Shown here: piece by piece, positions 27,864 to 39,010 of the stretch
How positions within the stretch are numbered: the stretch's first letter is position 1
Layout: every line of letters begins with the position of its first letter
Notes under the pieces: generated by a model
Told to the model about the DNA's origin: nothing
The model's database searches: none
The model's input: only the letters and a program-made list of their open reading frames with translations
Source of the DNA: Megaustenia siamemsis
Lineage: Eukaryota; Mollusca; Gastropoda; Stylommatophora; Ariophantidae
Assembly: GCA_032433765.1 (NCBI GenBank)
Contig: JAVIAB010000059.1
Span: 60,695,582-60,759,581, forward strand
Length of the DNA stretch: 64,000 nt
Direction of reading: 5' to 3'
Translations under genes and position numbers: made by a program

Positions 27864-29153
27864 TTAATCAAGATTTCGTCTTGTTGGACAGAGCGAGCTT
27901 AATTCTGTAAAGAAGTAGAAGACACTAGACTGACCACAATCGCCCATCACATTTTGCCGATGAAACCTGCGAAACCAGTCCGTTAGACTACTCTCCATGC
28001 ACGTACAGACAAGCTTGGTGCTATGGCTCACGTCAAAAGTCGTTAACTTTGGCAGGAAACTAAGAGCCAAAGGCAACCGCGTTAACTGCGTGGACTGCAT
28101 GTACAAATTAACTAGATTCGGCAGGTTTGTCATTGCTCCTGAAGAAATCTGGGTAATTGGGTTACCGCTGAGGTCTAGTGTCAATATCACTGAGTTAGAC
28201 GGGAAGCTTGTATCTGTTAAAATCGTTATTAAGTTGTAACTAACATCAACTGAAATTGTCTGATCATGGAAATATGAAGCACGAAGCTCTGTTAAGTAAT
28301 TATATGAGAGATGCATATCGCGGACAGAAAATAGCGTGGACAGAATCACTGGAACTGTTTGGAAGGAATTGTATGAGAGGTCAATGCTGTATGTATGAAC
28401 CGGAAGTGCTCCGGCATCTGGGTCAGATATTTTATTGTGGGTGAGGTCAAAGCTGACGATATGAATGAGAAAGGATAGATCAGGGATGGCAGTTAACCGA
28501 TTATTTGATATAACAATGTAAGTCATGGAATTACCTGCAGGTCGCAGTGCGTCGCTAAGTTGTTCTGCATTAGCGATTGCGTTGTTAGTGAGATCAATTG
28601 ATTGCAAAATGGCGGATGAGTTAGAAAGCCATGTCACGTTCTGGATTTGGTTCCCCCTCAGATATAACATCTGTAAGCTGGTCAATGCTGAAAATGCTCT
28701 TGGAATACTCGTTAGCTTGTTATTCTCAAGAGTCAGATCTGATAACATGGTGGCTACATTATTAAACGCGTTGTCAGGGATGGAGGAAATCCCATTCCCG
28801 GATATTGTCAAGGTCCGAAGCTTTGAGAAGGTCAGCAACCACTCTGGCCATGTTTCCATGCCTACGTTCTCCAGTATCAATGTCTCCAGAGTAGAACTAC
28901 TATTCTGTAACACGCTCTCGTTCCAATCAACAATTTGTGCACCGGAAATTGACAAATATGATAATGCACGTAGACGACCAAAAGCTCGTGGGATCCGAGT
29001 CAGAGCGGTGTTGGAGAAATATAGAGAGGTCAGGTTCATCACAGAGTCATCAAAAGCGGAGTCATCGATATTTGCTATGGGATTGTTGAGGAATGTAACG
29101 GCTGGCAAGCCTGGGGGTAAACTTTTCGATGGTATGGAGGTAATTTCGTTGCC
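27864..29153 (-). CDS. Leucine-rich-repeat gene 1, main exon (LRRs and C-cap)
   Basis: A single uninterrupted exon of about 430 codons. Its acceptor (ttttccttgacag, minus strand) is at 29154 upward, and it is entered in phase 0. It opens GNEITSIPSKSLPPGLPAV and then carries more than a dozen LRRs of about 23-25 residues with LxxLxLxxNxLxxIP consensus, for example LTLENNKLTSIPRAF, LYLRGNQIQNVTWL and LDLSGNPITQISSGAM. A cysteine cap (CTCMESSLTDWFRRFH...GDCG...SSLC) closes the array, followed by a short polar end and stop. No membrane segment or GPI-like tail is seen, so a secreted product is likely. Several N-glycosylation sites (NLT, NSS, NVT) are present. The exon joins LDMD from the N-cap exon to GNEITSIP, making a regular repeat. 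A recognition or adhesion role is inferred from the family. Confidence 0.9.
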   Translation of the reverse strand, partial: GNEITSIPSKSLPPGLPAVTFLNNPIANIDDSAFDDSVMNLTSLYFSNTALTRIPRAFGRLRALSYLSISGAQIVDWNESVLQNSSSTLETLILENVGMETWPEWLLTFSKLRTLTISGNGISSIPDNAFNNVATMLSDLTLENNKLTSIPRAFSALTSLQMLYLRGNQIQNVTWLSNSSAILQSIDLTNNAIANAEQLSDALRPAGNSMTYIVISNNRLTAIPDLSFLIHIVSFDLTHNKISDPDAGALPVHTYSIDLSYNSFQTVPVILSTLFSVRDMHLSYNYLTELRASYFHDQTISVDVSYNLITILTDTSFPSNSVILTLDLSGNPITQISSGAMTNLPNLVNLYMQSTQLTRLPLALSFLPKLTTFDVSHSTKLVCTCMESSLTDWFRRFHRQNVMGDCGQSSVFYFFTELSSLCPTRRNLD

Positions 29154-29261
29154 CTGTCAAGGAAAAAGGGAAACAATTTAAAATGAAATATGTGTTTCTT
29201 TAGTTAAAATTAAACATCAAATCCATAGAATTTGATTAGAATATGAATAATTGCAACTTCC

Positions 29262-29664
29262 GGTCAATATGGCGGATAGGCGGCAAAACTATTGAGGCAC
29301 TGTCTGAAAAGTGTTCCTTGTTGCAGTTTCCTCATATGTCAAGTCCGGCTTGCTGTCAGAGCTATTGAGTTTAGTGCTCTTTGCACACCGTGAGCTATGC
29401 TTTTCATCCGGATGGCATTTCTATTTTTTTTATTTCTTACGACGAATAATAATATCGTATGACGAAGGAAAGTTCAGCTGCGTTCACTTTCGGTGCTGAT
29501 ACGCCTTATGTCTTTTGACATGTGCTGTGTTTGCTATGACCGCTTCTGCCCTTCGTTGTTTGGATATTCGATGAGATGTTAATTCAGATGATTCCACTGG
29601 CGCGGGCGGTTGAGCAGCTATAGATTTTCATTAAGTTGCAGTGATACCGGGGCCGTCGAATATC
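29262..29664 (+). repeat. R1 interspersed repeat, solo copy
   Basis: It begins TATGGCGGATAGGCGGCAAA and ends at CAGTGATACCGGGGCCGTCG. It has the same left boundary as the other solo copies and as the R1 part of the composite retroposons. It lies in the intron of LRR gene 1. Confidence 0.85.
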
Positions 29665-30789
29665 TATAAATATAAGTATGAATAATTGGTACAAGAAAGG
29701 CAAACTAAAGAGAAACAAATGTGTGTATACATGTCACTGAGTGAATACCACGTAATTACATACCATACAATGATACACACAGGGAATGAGGAGAAATGTG
29801 CGGTGCTTCAGGCACACCTAGAGCAAAGTTAATGACAGCAGTAACACAATTCTGCAACAGCTTGACATAACGGTGGCTAAGACTGTCCGACGAGCGCGGA
29901 CTAACATTCTGGTTAGTCTACTCCAAGTCTACAGAAGGAATCAATCAGCATTTCCCCTGATCATGTAATGAGAAAGGAACAACTGGAATATATTGTGAGA
30001 ACTGGACAAATTGAGGAGCATGAGACAAATAGACAAAAAGAGAAGTGATATAAGGCAGATGAAGAGAATGGCTTGGTTTGACGTCAACAGCAGAATTGAT
30101 ATAAGGCTTAGCTTTTGCTATGCATTTAGATATTTAGACCAGTTTAGGACACGAACATGTGCATCTGAGGTCATCATCATTTCTCTATAACGTGTTATGC
30201 ATGGTTGTGTTCTGTTGGCCTTATTTATGTTCTTAATGTGTTGAGAGTGATGCAGTCCTATAGTGTATGCTCTGGAGTTTGACTGGATGCTCCGCAGGGA
30301 CTGAGTCATATCCTGAAGGTGTGCTCTGCGACCACAGTGATCTGTTCTGATTCTAGATATCTGGGTCTACTCATGTTTGCTGAGTTTATTTAAGCTGTGG
30401 TGTTCTGCCTCATAAGTTTCGTGGACAAGAAGGTACCTATCGCCGTTTTCTGATTCTTTTTTTTCTCTGAACCCAGTGACTGACTGTGCTCCTGTCGACT
30501 TTATAACTTCAATACTTATCAAAAAGGCGCATGTGAATATTCGTCAGTTTCCTTCTCTAAAACGAAAAATTATATCACAAAAGGCAGATATGATGCAAGT
30601 TGCTAGCATGCTCCATTTCAACGGTTTAGTGCAGTCGTATTATTTGGCGGGTGCAGTGCAATTTGATACACACAATCCCATGCATGACATATTTAAAGTG
30701 TGCACAATATTTAATGCTATTATGTTTATCATTAATTGAGAAAACAGATGTGGTGCATTACTATTTTGAACACACCTCGTGTTATTGTC
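29665..30789. other. LRR gene 1 intron, mostly unrecognised; one decayed LINE-A trace
   Basis: At about 29960-30095 (+) the sequence CATGTAATGAGAAAGGAACA and CTGGAATATATTGTGAGAAC is a worn copy of the LINE-A HVMRREQLEYIV block. The remainder (30100-30790) has no recognised feature; a frame at 30476-30739 has no domain. Confidence 0.55.
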
Positions 30790-31100
30790 TGTATACGCGT
30801 TGTTTCTTCTTTCCTTCCTCATTTGCCTTTCAGCGTCGAGGGGAGATACAATGTGCAGTCTTTTTCTCTTCTGTTCGCTCTGCTGTTGTTGTGTTTCCAA
30901 GTGTTTCTGATATTCCGTTAATCGATCTTTTTCGTGGTCGGCCCTTAGGTCTGGTGTTCTCGCAACGTTTATTGAAAGCACGTTGTGTTGTGTTTTGTTC
31001 CTCCTGCCTTGTCACGTAGCAAAACCATTTTATCTGTTGTTTGTTTATATAGCCTTTGGCGTGGACTATTCCTTGCTTTCTCCTCAGCTCTTAATTTCTG
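30790..31100 (-). mobile_element. LINE-E 3' fragment
   Basis: On plus, TTCTTTCCTTCCTCATTTGC and CTTTCAGCGTCGAGGGGAGA are the reverse complement of the LINE-E end at 46265-46320. The part near 31020 matches the KQQIKWFGHVTR block. The reversed GAA-type tail is short here. Confidence 0.8.
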
Positions 31101-31117
31101 AATTTCTGAGTTAACTA

Positions 31118-31119
<2 letters not shown>

Positions 31120-31172
<53 letters not shown>
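31120..31172 (+). repeat. TA microsatellite
   Basis: About 26 perfect TA units between LINE-E and LINE-A fragments. Confidence 0.95.
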
Positions 31173-31174
<2 letters not shown>

Positions 31175-31219
31175 CTCAGTGAAATACTCTTTACTCATTA
31201 TTTACCAGAATTGATCTAT

Positions 31220-32075
31220 CATATTCTTCTATTGTCAAAAATTAATTGCACAGTATCTTACTAATTTTTTGGAAAGCTGCTTTTGCCTGAGCTATTCTGC
31301 ATTTCACCTCCGTTGTACATCTACCATCTGAGGTTAGCAATGTTCCCAGATATTTAAAGTCATTTACCTGTTTTAGTTTTGACCCAGTTATCTTCATTGT
31401 GCACTGTCGTGAGTGACCTCTTTTCCTTTATTGCTACCATTACTTCTTTCTTTTTGCTATTCAGGCTGAGTCATTTATTTTTGCATTCCTTCAATATAAT
31501 ATCTACCATTTCACTCCCAGAGAATAAGACTTATTATCAGCATACCTTAGATTATTTACATTATGTCCTCCAATTGTTATTCCAGATATGCCCCTTATGG
31601 ATCTAAGAATAAACTCCGAATTCATATTAAACAAATCTGGTGACAGCATACAACCTTGCATAACACCCTGTTTTATTTGTTGAACATTCCCAATTCGTTT
31701 CTAGTTCTTATGGCCGCTGTTTGTTGCCAGTACATGTTCTTTAATATTCTTAGATCTTTACTATAAACATTTATGTCTTCCAGGTTTTTGATTATTTCTT
31801 GGTGCTTAACTTTTTCAAATGCTTTGGTATATAATATGAAACATAGGTGTAGATCTGTTTTCTCCTCTATGACTCTTTCTACTAAAGACCTTATGATGTA
31901 TATAACACTGCACGTTCCATTACTTCCAACAGAACCACACTGTTCGTCCCTAAATTCTGGACTGATTTTGTTTCGCACTCTTCGCATGATGATTCTTAGT
32001 AATATCTTAGTCATGTGACCCATAAGGCTTATTGTGCGATGATCATCGCATTCAATCGCACCAGACTTCTTGATT
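31220..32075 (-). mobile_element. LINE-A RT fragment
   Basis: Read on minus: KKSGAIECDDHRTISLM, GHMTKILLRIIMRRVRNKIS, EKVKHQEIIKNLEDINV, KNMYWQQTAAIRTRNELGMF and, after a frameshift, the region just past the catalytic box. It lacks the C-terminal block and tail. It lies in the LRR gene 1 intron in the same orientation as the gene. Confidence 0.85.
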
Positions 32076-32432
32076 ACAATGAATGTTTTGATTTGAGTCG
32101 TCTTGTGAAAAGTAGCGATTCTGCGAATCGTCTCCGAAAGTAAAGGAAAAAGATCTCGCGAAAATTGATTATTTTTACTACAAAGTAATCGAATACCACT
32201 GCCTAATGTTAGATTCTGCAAAAATAAATATTCTGCTTTGATTTAAACATGTTTCAACTTTTAAAAAATTGTCTAAATAAGAAAGTAACAAAACAAAAAC
32301 TCGGTGGCAATAAAGTCGACAGGACGCTGGTCCTTTTACAAAAATCCAACTGAACAGTCCACTCGTCGTAGGTCGTTAGAGTGTTAATAAACTCTCAATT
32401 ATATCCATTCTCGCGCTCTCGCTCTCTCCCTT

Positions 32433-32492
<60 letters not shown>

Positions 32493-32609
32493 AGTTTACA
32501 ATATATGAAAGTGTTACATTTAAAAAAAAAAAACATCACGTGATTATGATCGCACACCTCCTAAATTACAAATTAAATAAATTCCTTAAGGGAGACAACT
32601 ATAACTCAC
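32076..32609. other. LRR gene 1 intron with TGTC/TC microsatellite
   Basis: A TCTG/TC run lies at about 32430-32490. Nothing else is recognised. Confidence 0.6.
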
Positions 32610-32717
32610 ATCCATATCAAGATAGGCAAACGCTGTAAAGTTTGCATTGGCAATTGGTGGAATCTCTTTGAAATTGTTGTTGCTGCACAGAATTTCTTCA
32701 TTAGCGCAAATACATTC
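32610..32717 (-). CDS. LRR gene 1, N-cap exon
   Basis: On minus the acceptor is tttgtgtttcag and the donor is GAT|gtgagt; the exon is 108 bases, phase 0 on both sides. It reads ECICANEEILCSNNNFKEIP and PIANANFTAFAYLDMD. The C-x-C...C pattern followed by IP is an LRR N-terminal cap. Spliced to the main exon it gives AYLDMD-GNEITSIP, a canonical LRR line, which supports the join. A signal-peptide exon further upstream was not identified. Confidence 0.82.
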
Positions 32718-32904
32718 CTGAAACACAAAGAAAAAAATTCTTAACAGACTCCTAAGATCTGGTGGTCACTGGAGTCAGTCTTAATAACATAATGATACAA
32801 ATGTAAAGACACAGAGATTTGGAGTAACCGCCAAAGTATATTCAGATAATGATTATCTCACATCTGACAGTTTATTGAGAAATTTTAAATTCAATATTAT
32901 CATG
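32718..32904. other. Upstream of LRR gene 1 N-cap exon
   Basis: No signal-peptide exon or promoter element recognised. Confidence 0.4.
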
Positions 32905-33300
32905 AACAATACAGGTTGGCATAAGCGATCATGTCCTTCCACAATCTTCTATCCACAGTGCATCGTATCTTTTCTGTTATTGACTGTTTTCTATGCCATG
33001 ACACTAAGCTTTCCAGTATCATCTCTCTTTCCGTGTATTTATATTGAACCAAGTATTTCAAAATTCCACTTCTCGTTATGTTCCTGACAGTGTGATTATT
33101 TCTTTCTTTTGTTTCTTATGAGCTCTCGTTTTGTGTTGGTCTCTTTAGCTGTTCAGTTCAGAGAACACTCAACGTTCTTCTGAGAAATGCCATCTCTGAG
33201 ACCTCTAACAGTCTTTTCCTTTTCCGTACTATCCATGATTCGATTTCATAGGTCAGAAGTGATTTCTTAGTCACTGATGAACTGAACTCCAAAGTAAATA
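32905..33300 (-). mobile_element. LINE-A2 3' fragment, degraded
   Basis: GATCATGTCCTTCCACAATC and GTTATTGACTGTTTTCTATG (plus strand) match the LINE-A2-type end at 42957-43400. The ATG tail is lost or worn. Confidence 0.75.
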
Positions 33301-33731
33301 CTTAAAACTCGTACATTATAGTTTATAGAGATAGTCTAAGCAATATATTTTAACTTTAACAGATGTGGTAATTGAAAAATAAAAAAAAGCAAAACTAAAA
33401 CAAAAATTGATAATGCAAGTCATTTAGAAAAATAGAATGCTAATAACCACATTATTTATGTTCGAATAATTGACTCAGTTCGCAGAATCAGACGTTAATT
33501 AACTTTGCAAAATAATACTTTAAATATGGAAAATAACATTATAATTAAATTTTAAAGAAAATAAAATACATTTTTGTGAACTAACTATACTGTATATATG
33601 TATAAAAATACACTAAATTTGCTAATAATATACTAGAAATAATAACAATAATAGATTTCCTATGTGGAGAGATATTTAATGTGGCATAATAGAACACACA
33701 AGAGCAAACATTGCTTGCCATGCCTAAATAA

Positions 33732-33766
<35 letters not shown>

Positions 33767-34231
33767 GATCAGGACTCAATCAGAGTAAGGGTTCCAGACT
33801 CTCACATGAAGTCAGCTGTCAGGCTAAGTGTGTTGATCGTCCCCACAGACAGAACATCACAAGTAGAGTTCGCCAGATCCACTCTGATTGATCACCCGTT
33901 AAAACGTTGCACTGTGTTCTGCGCCAGTGGCACACTGCATCCGATTTCAGCCAGTATTTTATTCGGGTTTGCTTTCTCTAAATCACATTCTAGATCGCGT
34001 CCACACATAAAACAAGTGCAGTAGGATGATGGGTAGCGTCTTTATACTTTAGTCTTCTCATTTCTTGGTGTGTTTTTCTTTTCGGCTTGGATTTTTCATG
34101 GACATTTTAACAGTGATCCCCATTTCTGTGGCATAAGTTACCAGGATTTCACAGTCGACGTGGAGCTCACTTAACAAATAATACATAAAAGTAGCCAATA
34201 TTCTTCCAAATTGGAGATGAGTACAATAATA
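33301..34231. other. Unrecognised AT-rich sequence with a CT microsatellite
   Basis: A CT run lies at about 33733-33762. The segment 33880-33970 (CACTGTGTTCTGCGCC, CATCCGATTTCAGCCAGTAT) resembles the reverse complement of 63600-63690, so it may belong to an unnamed interspersed family. No gene. Confidence 0.45.
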
Positions 34232-34233
34232 AC

Positions 34234-34477
34234 AGGAGCCGCGATAGCTCAGTGGTTAGTGAACTGGACTACAAAGGACAAGAGATATGGTTCGATCCCA
34301 ACCGACCAGCCTTTAATGGGTACCGGATTTTTTCTGGTAAAGTAAAGCGGCACGGGCGTGATACCGACCACATTACCCCAAAAATCATGTGCCGAAGGTC
34401 TGTAAAATGTATGGTCACTAACACCATATTCCCTATACGCCACTTGGCGTGACGGGGGTACTTTATTTTTTTTTTAC
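34234..34477 (+). mobile_element. SINE, near full length
   Basis: Head GAGCCGCGATAGCTCAGTGG (box A), GGTTCGATCCCAACC (box B) with a short deletion after it, standard body, CACTTGGCGTGACGGGGGTA and a T-rich end. TACAATAA flanks it at 34222-34229 and 34478-34485. Confidence 0.9.
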
Positions 34478-34485
34478 TACAATAA

Positions 34486-35520
34486 GAAAATATTTTCACA
34501 CTTTTCACTCCAACTTTCCATCTGTCACATACTATATCTATCCCTCGCATGTCTCACACTTTTCACTATAACTTTCCATCTGTCACATCCTATATCTATC
34601 CCTCGCATGTCTCACACTTTTCCCTCCAACTTTCCATCTGTCACATCCTATCTATCCCACGCATGTCTCACACTTTTCCCTCCAACTTTCCATCTGTCAC
34701 ATCCTATCTATCCCACGCATGTCTCACACTTTTCCCTCCAACTTTCCATCTGTCACATCCTATATCTATCCCTCGCATGTCTCACACTTTTCCCTCCAAC
34801 TTTCCATCTGTCACATCCTATCTATCCCACGCATGTCTCACACTTTTCCCTCCAACTTTCCATCTGTCACATCCTATATCTATCCCTCGCATGTCTCACA
34901 CTTTTCCCTCCAACTTTCCATCTGTCACATCCTATCTATCCCACGCATGTCTCACACTTTTCACTACAACTTTCCATCTGTCACATCCTATATCTATCCC
35001 TCCCATGTCTCACACTTTTCCCTCCAATTTTTCATCTGTCACATCCTATCTATCCCACGCATGTCTCACACTTTTCACTACAACTTTCCATCTGTCACAT
35101 CCTATATCTATCCCTCGCATGTCTCACACTTCTCACTACAACTTTCCATCTGTCACATACTATATCTATCCCTCGCATGTCTCACACTTCTCACTACAAC
35201 TTTCCATCTGTCACATACTATATCTATCCCTCGCATGTCTCACACTTTTCCCTCCAACTTTCCATCTGTCACATACTATATCTATCCCACGCATGTCTCA
35301 CACTTTTCGCTACAACTTTCCATCTGTCACATCCTATATCTATCCCTCGCATGTCTCACACTTTTCACTACAACTTTCCATCTGTCACATCCTATATCTA
35401 TCCCACGCATGTCTCACACTTTTAGCTACAACTTTCCATCTGTCACATCCTATATCTATCCCACGCATGTCTCACACTTTGCGCTACAACTTTCCATCTG
35501 TCACATCATGTATCTATCAC
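34486..35520 (+). repeat. 56/58-bp satellite
   Basis: About 18 units of ACTTTTCCCTCCAACTTTCC, ATCTGTCACATCCTATATCT and ATCCCTCGCATGTCTCAC. Two length variants (TATATCTATCCCTCGC, 58 bp; TATCTATCCCACGC, 56 bp) alternate in parts of the left half. Plus-strand frames of up to 367 codons result from the lack of stops in the unit and are not genes. Confidence 0.95.
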
Positions 35521-35654
35521 TTACAGCTACTATCGCAATAATTCACGATCAACAATCCATCATTCATGCGCACTCTCCCTCACCCACTGGTTATATCGAA
35601 ATTTTCAGGTGTGTAAACAATATTGTGATAATGCCTATATTTTTCCACAGACCA

Positions 35655-35765
35655 ACAGCACACTTTTTACTAATCGGTGATCTGGTAAGTATCACGCTAA
35701 GCCGCTCTACACTCCCAGAAAAAAAAAAATCCGGCTACAATTTAACGCTGGGTGAACCTAGTTAC
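35655..35765 (-). mobile_element. SINE fragment, degraded
   Basis: On plus, GGTAAGTATCACGCTAAGCC, CTCCCAGAAAAA and TAACGCTGGGTGAACCTA are the reverse complement of the SINE body. A TA run follows at 35826-35859. Confidence 0.75.
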
Positions 35766-35821
35766 TGCCTGTCGGGATCAACACAAAGACCTGTCTACAG
35801 TTTTCAAGTTCATATATGTTA

Positions 35822-35859
<38 letters not shown>

Positions 35860-35862
<3 letters not shown>

Positions 35863-36179
35863 TAAGGGAAAGTTATTACATAACAGAGTTGGAAAACAAC
35901 ATAATATCACAATCAACATAAACAGGACAGATATCAAAAGAAACACAAGATTCCAAAATAACGATAAATAGAAATATACTCTAGAGCAAGTGAAGGAATT
36001 CACTAGAAAGAAAGAAAGAAAGAAAATAGGTTATTTGAGTGATAACAGACTCAGAGTAACAAAATAATGAAAACTACACAGCACAGTCACAATAGACAAT
36101 AGTTGATACTGCGAAACATAGAACCTTACATTTCCCTTGAAACCTGATAAAAAATTTTGTTAGAGGAAGTTAAGAGTAG
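35860..36179. other. Nothing recognised
   Basis: AT-rich sequence with a short GAAA run at about 36005-36023. Confidence 0.5.
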
Positions 36180-37030
36180 ATAAGAAGATTAAGAAGAAGA
36201 AGAGTAGATGAGAAGAAGAGGAAGAGTAGATGAGAAGAAGAGGAAGAGTAGATGAGAAGAAGAGGAAGAGTAGATGAGAAGAATAAGAAAAAAGAGGAGT
36301 AGATGAGAAGAATAAGAGAAGCAGATGAGAAGAATAAGAAGAGGAAGAGTTGATGAGAAGAAGAAGAAGAATAAGAAGAATATGAAGCGGAAGAGTAGCT
36401 GAGAAGAATAAGAGAAGGAAGAGTAGATGAGAAGAAGAAGAGAAGCAGATGTGAAGAATAAGAGGAAGAGATGCAGATATGAAGAATAAGAAGAGGAAAA
36501 GTTGATGAGAAGAAGAAGTAAGAATAAGAAGAATATGAAGCGGAAGAGTAGCTGAGAAGAATAAGAGGAGGAAGAGTAGATGAGAAGAAGAGAAGCAGAT
36601 GAGAAGAATAAGAGGAGGAAGAGTAGATGAGAAGAAGAAGAGAAGCAGATGAGAAGAATAAGAGGAGGAAGAGTAGATGAGAAGAAGAAGAGAAGCAGAT
36701 GAGAAGAATAAGAGGAGGAAGAGTAGATGAGAAGAAGAAGAGAAGCAGATGAGAAGAATAAGAGGAGGAAGAGTAGATGAGAAGAAGAAGAAGAATAAGA
36801 AGAATATGAAGTGGAAGAGTAGATGAGAAGAAGGAGAAGAGCAGATGAGAAGAATAAGTAGTAGATGAGAAGAATAAGTAGTAGATGAGAAGTATAAGTA
36901 GTAGATGAGAAGAATAAGTGTAGATGAGAAGTAGAAGAAGAGTAGATGAGAAGGAGAAGAAGCGGAAAAAGAAGTAGAAGAAAACGAAGAAGACGACGAA
37001 GAAGAAGGAAAAGAAGAAGAAGGAGAAGAA
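36180..37030 (+). repeat. Purine-rich GAAGA/GATGAGAAGAA higher-order array
   Basis: About 850 bp with G and A making up nearly all bases. Nested units such as GATGAGAAGAATAAGAGGAG followed by GAAGAGTA recur, and some blocks of about 60 bp are exact repeats (36590-36780). The 304-codon minus frame of L/S/F is not a gene. Long purine strands like this can form triplex structures. Confidence 0.92.
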
Positions 37031-37345
37031 GAAAGAAGACAGCTAAATAAATATCAAACCTTAGAATAGTAAATGCCCTCGGTGACCCTGGACAAAACAT
37101 CAACTTTAAAAAATGGCTGAATCTGCAACAATGGTCAGCCCGAAGATCGTGTCAAGGTGGGAGATCCCAGAAAGCAACGATACTCAAGAATCTAAATTAT
37201 AAACCAACACAGTAACAGTGTGTTTGGTCGCTCATCTTGAGGGTTATTCTTCGGAGAAGCTCCGAGCTCTAATGGCCTTGTGTGTGTAATGTGTTTGACC
37301 TCTCCACTAAACTAAAATAAAACTAAACTAAATGTTCATCATCAT
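37031..37345. other. Possible short retroposon end, family not recognised
   Basis: It has a GC-richer body (AACAATGGTCAGCCCGAAGA, GGTCGCTCATCTTGAGGGTT) and an ACTAAA/AACTAAACT tail at about 37300-37330. This shape fits a retroposon 3' end, but no second copy was found in the window. Confidence 0.4.
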
Positions 37346-38000
37346 CATGATCATCACAGTCATAGAGTCCCGTCTACACATCAAAGGTTGGCTATCATGG
37401 AGTGCCATTCCGTTCTGTCTCTTACTTTGATAGTGCAGGTTGTCATAGGCCGACTTCTCAAACTTTTCATGATACTAGTCCATGTTAGTCTTGGTCTGCC
37501 TTTGTATCTGTTACCTTGTATTTTCCATTCCAAAATTACTTTTAGTAGGCCGGTGTGTACAATCATGAAGGGGCATACTTTCATTAATAGATGTTTACGC
37601 AAAATAAAAGGATGGAAATGGCAGGACAAAATCACTAACATAGAATTATGGAAATGTACCAGTCAAATACCAGTGGATAAAGAGATACAGCGAAGACGAT
37701 GGCACTGGATAGGACACACACTGTGGAAGCCAACTGAGAGTATTACACAACAGGTCCTTTTTTGGAATCCCCGGGGAAAAGACAAAGATGAAGACCAAGG
37801 AATTCTTGGAGAAGACAGATTGAAACAAAGATGAAGATGATGGGGAAGACATTGAATGATCTTAAAAGAATGGCAAGAAACAGAACGGCTTGGAAAGTGA
37901 TTGTTGAAGACCTATGCTCGACAAGGAGCTGAAAGGTAGAAGAAGAAGAAGAAGGCCGGTGTGTCATTTAATCTTCCCCAAAAATCTCATTGTCTTGTTT
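37346..38000 (-). mobile_element. LINE-B 3' fragment split by a LINE-D insertion
   Basis: It reads on minus LLKVILEWKIQGNRYKGRPR, LTWTSIMKSLRS and TIKVRDRTEWHSMIANL, with reversed tail ATCATCATCATGATCATC at the left. It breaks at 37558 and resumes at 37954 with the duplicated target GGCCGGTGTGT. Confidence 0.85.
37559..37953 (+). mobile_element. LINE-D 3' fragment with target-site duplication and AGA tail
   Basis: A 395-bp 5'-truncated insertion. It reads NRCLRKIKGWKWQDKITNIE, IQRRRWHWIGHTLWKPTESI and TQQVLFWNPRGK, then further broken frames and a tail of AGAAGAAGAAGAAG. The 11-bp target duplication GGCCGGTGTGT lies at 37548-37558 and 37954-37964. A related copy is at 53312-53690. Confidence 0.9.
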
Positions 38001-38004
38001 GAAT

Positions 38005-38205
38005 GCACAGCCTAATAAAAGTAATATTGCAAGGGAAAATACAAGGTAAAAGGGGCAGAGGTAGACCAAGACCAACATGGACGAGTAACATCAACAGATG
38101 GACAAGTCAACCTATGACAATCTGCACCATCAAAGTAAGAGACAGAGTGGAAAGGCGCTCCATTTTAGCCAAACTTCGATGTGCAGACGGCACTCAATGA
38201 TAATG
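38005..38205 (+). mobile_element. LINE-B 3' end in inverse orientation
   Basis: SLIKVILQGKIQGKRGRGRP, TWTSNINRWTSQPM and TIKVRDRVERRSILAKLRCA end in CACTCAATGATAATGATG. It lies head-to-head with the LINE-B piece ending at 38000, so two LINE-B 3' ends point outward. Confidence 0.85.
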
Positions 38206-38431
38206 ATGAATTTAATTGTATTCTAAAGAAATAACCGCTAACCAATGTGGGAACAACAGGTCACCTTATAAAAGCAGTCGGTTTGACAAACCGCCAACCT
38301 GGCATTGCCACTAAGTATCATTACAACAGCCAGCCAGATCATCTCCGCTTTTCTTAGAAATACAATTCTGGGAAAATTATAACAATAGTAATAAAAAGGC
38401 AAGCAACAAATGCAGGTTTTTAGGGGTTTTT
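38206..38431. other. Nothing recognised
   Basis: A short unique-looking stretch between LINE-B copies. Confidence 0.4.
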
Positions 38432-39010
38432 TTTAAACATCATCATCACCATCATCGTATGCCTCCTCCTCAACGAAGGTTGGCTACCATGGATCGCCAT
38501 TCCACTCTGTTTCTTGCTTTGATTGTGCAGGCTGACATAGATTGATTTGTCCATCTGTTGATGTTACTCGTCCATGTTAGTCTTGGTCTGCCTCTATCTC
38601 TTTTACCTTGTATTTTTCCTTCCAATATTACTTTTAGTAGGCTGTTGTGTCTTTTAATATGCCCAAAAATTTCATTTGCCTTGTCTTAATTGTATTTAGT
38701 AGTTCTCTTTTTATTTTCAGTTGTTTTAAAACTTCATCGTTTGTTATCTTTTGTTTCCATCCAATTCTACCTATTCCTCTATAAATCCACATTTCAAAGG
38801 CTTCAATTTTATGTTCTGTTTTCTTGTCTAATGTCCATGTTTCTGCACCATACAGGAATATTGAGAAGACGTAACATTTTGCCATTCTTAGTTTCAGCCC
38901 TGCTGATATTTGTTTTGTTGTTAGTATATTTTTCATGGCATTAAAATTACTTTTTGCCATACCTATTCTTTTGTTTATTTCAATTTTGCATTTTCCATCA
39001 TTGGTCCAAG
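38432..39010 (-). mobile_element. LINE-B 3' fragment, well preserved
   Basis: On minus the frame reads MAKSNFNAMKNILTTKQISA, GLKLRMAKCYVFSIFLYGAE, TWTLDKKTEHKIEAFEMWIY and LLNTIKTRQMKFLG, then a frameshift and the GKIQGKRDRGRPRPTW end with a CATCATCACC reversed tail. It is close to the copies at 7803 and 42013. Confidence 0.9.

Noticed and set aside
34549..35822. Plus-strand frames of 272-367 codons
   Set aside because: They follow the 56/58-bp satellite unit, which lacks stops in these phases; no gene signals.
36189..37103. 304-codon minus frame rich in L, S and F
   Set aside because: Complement of a homopurine array.
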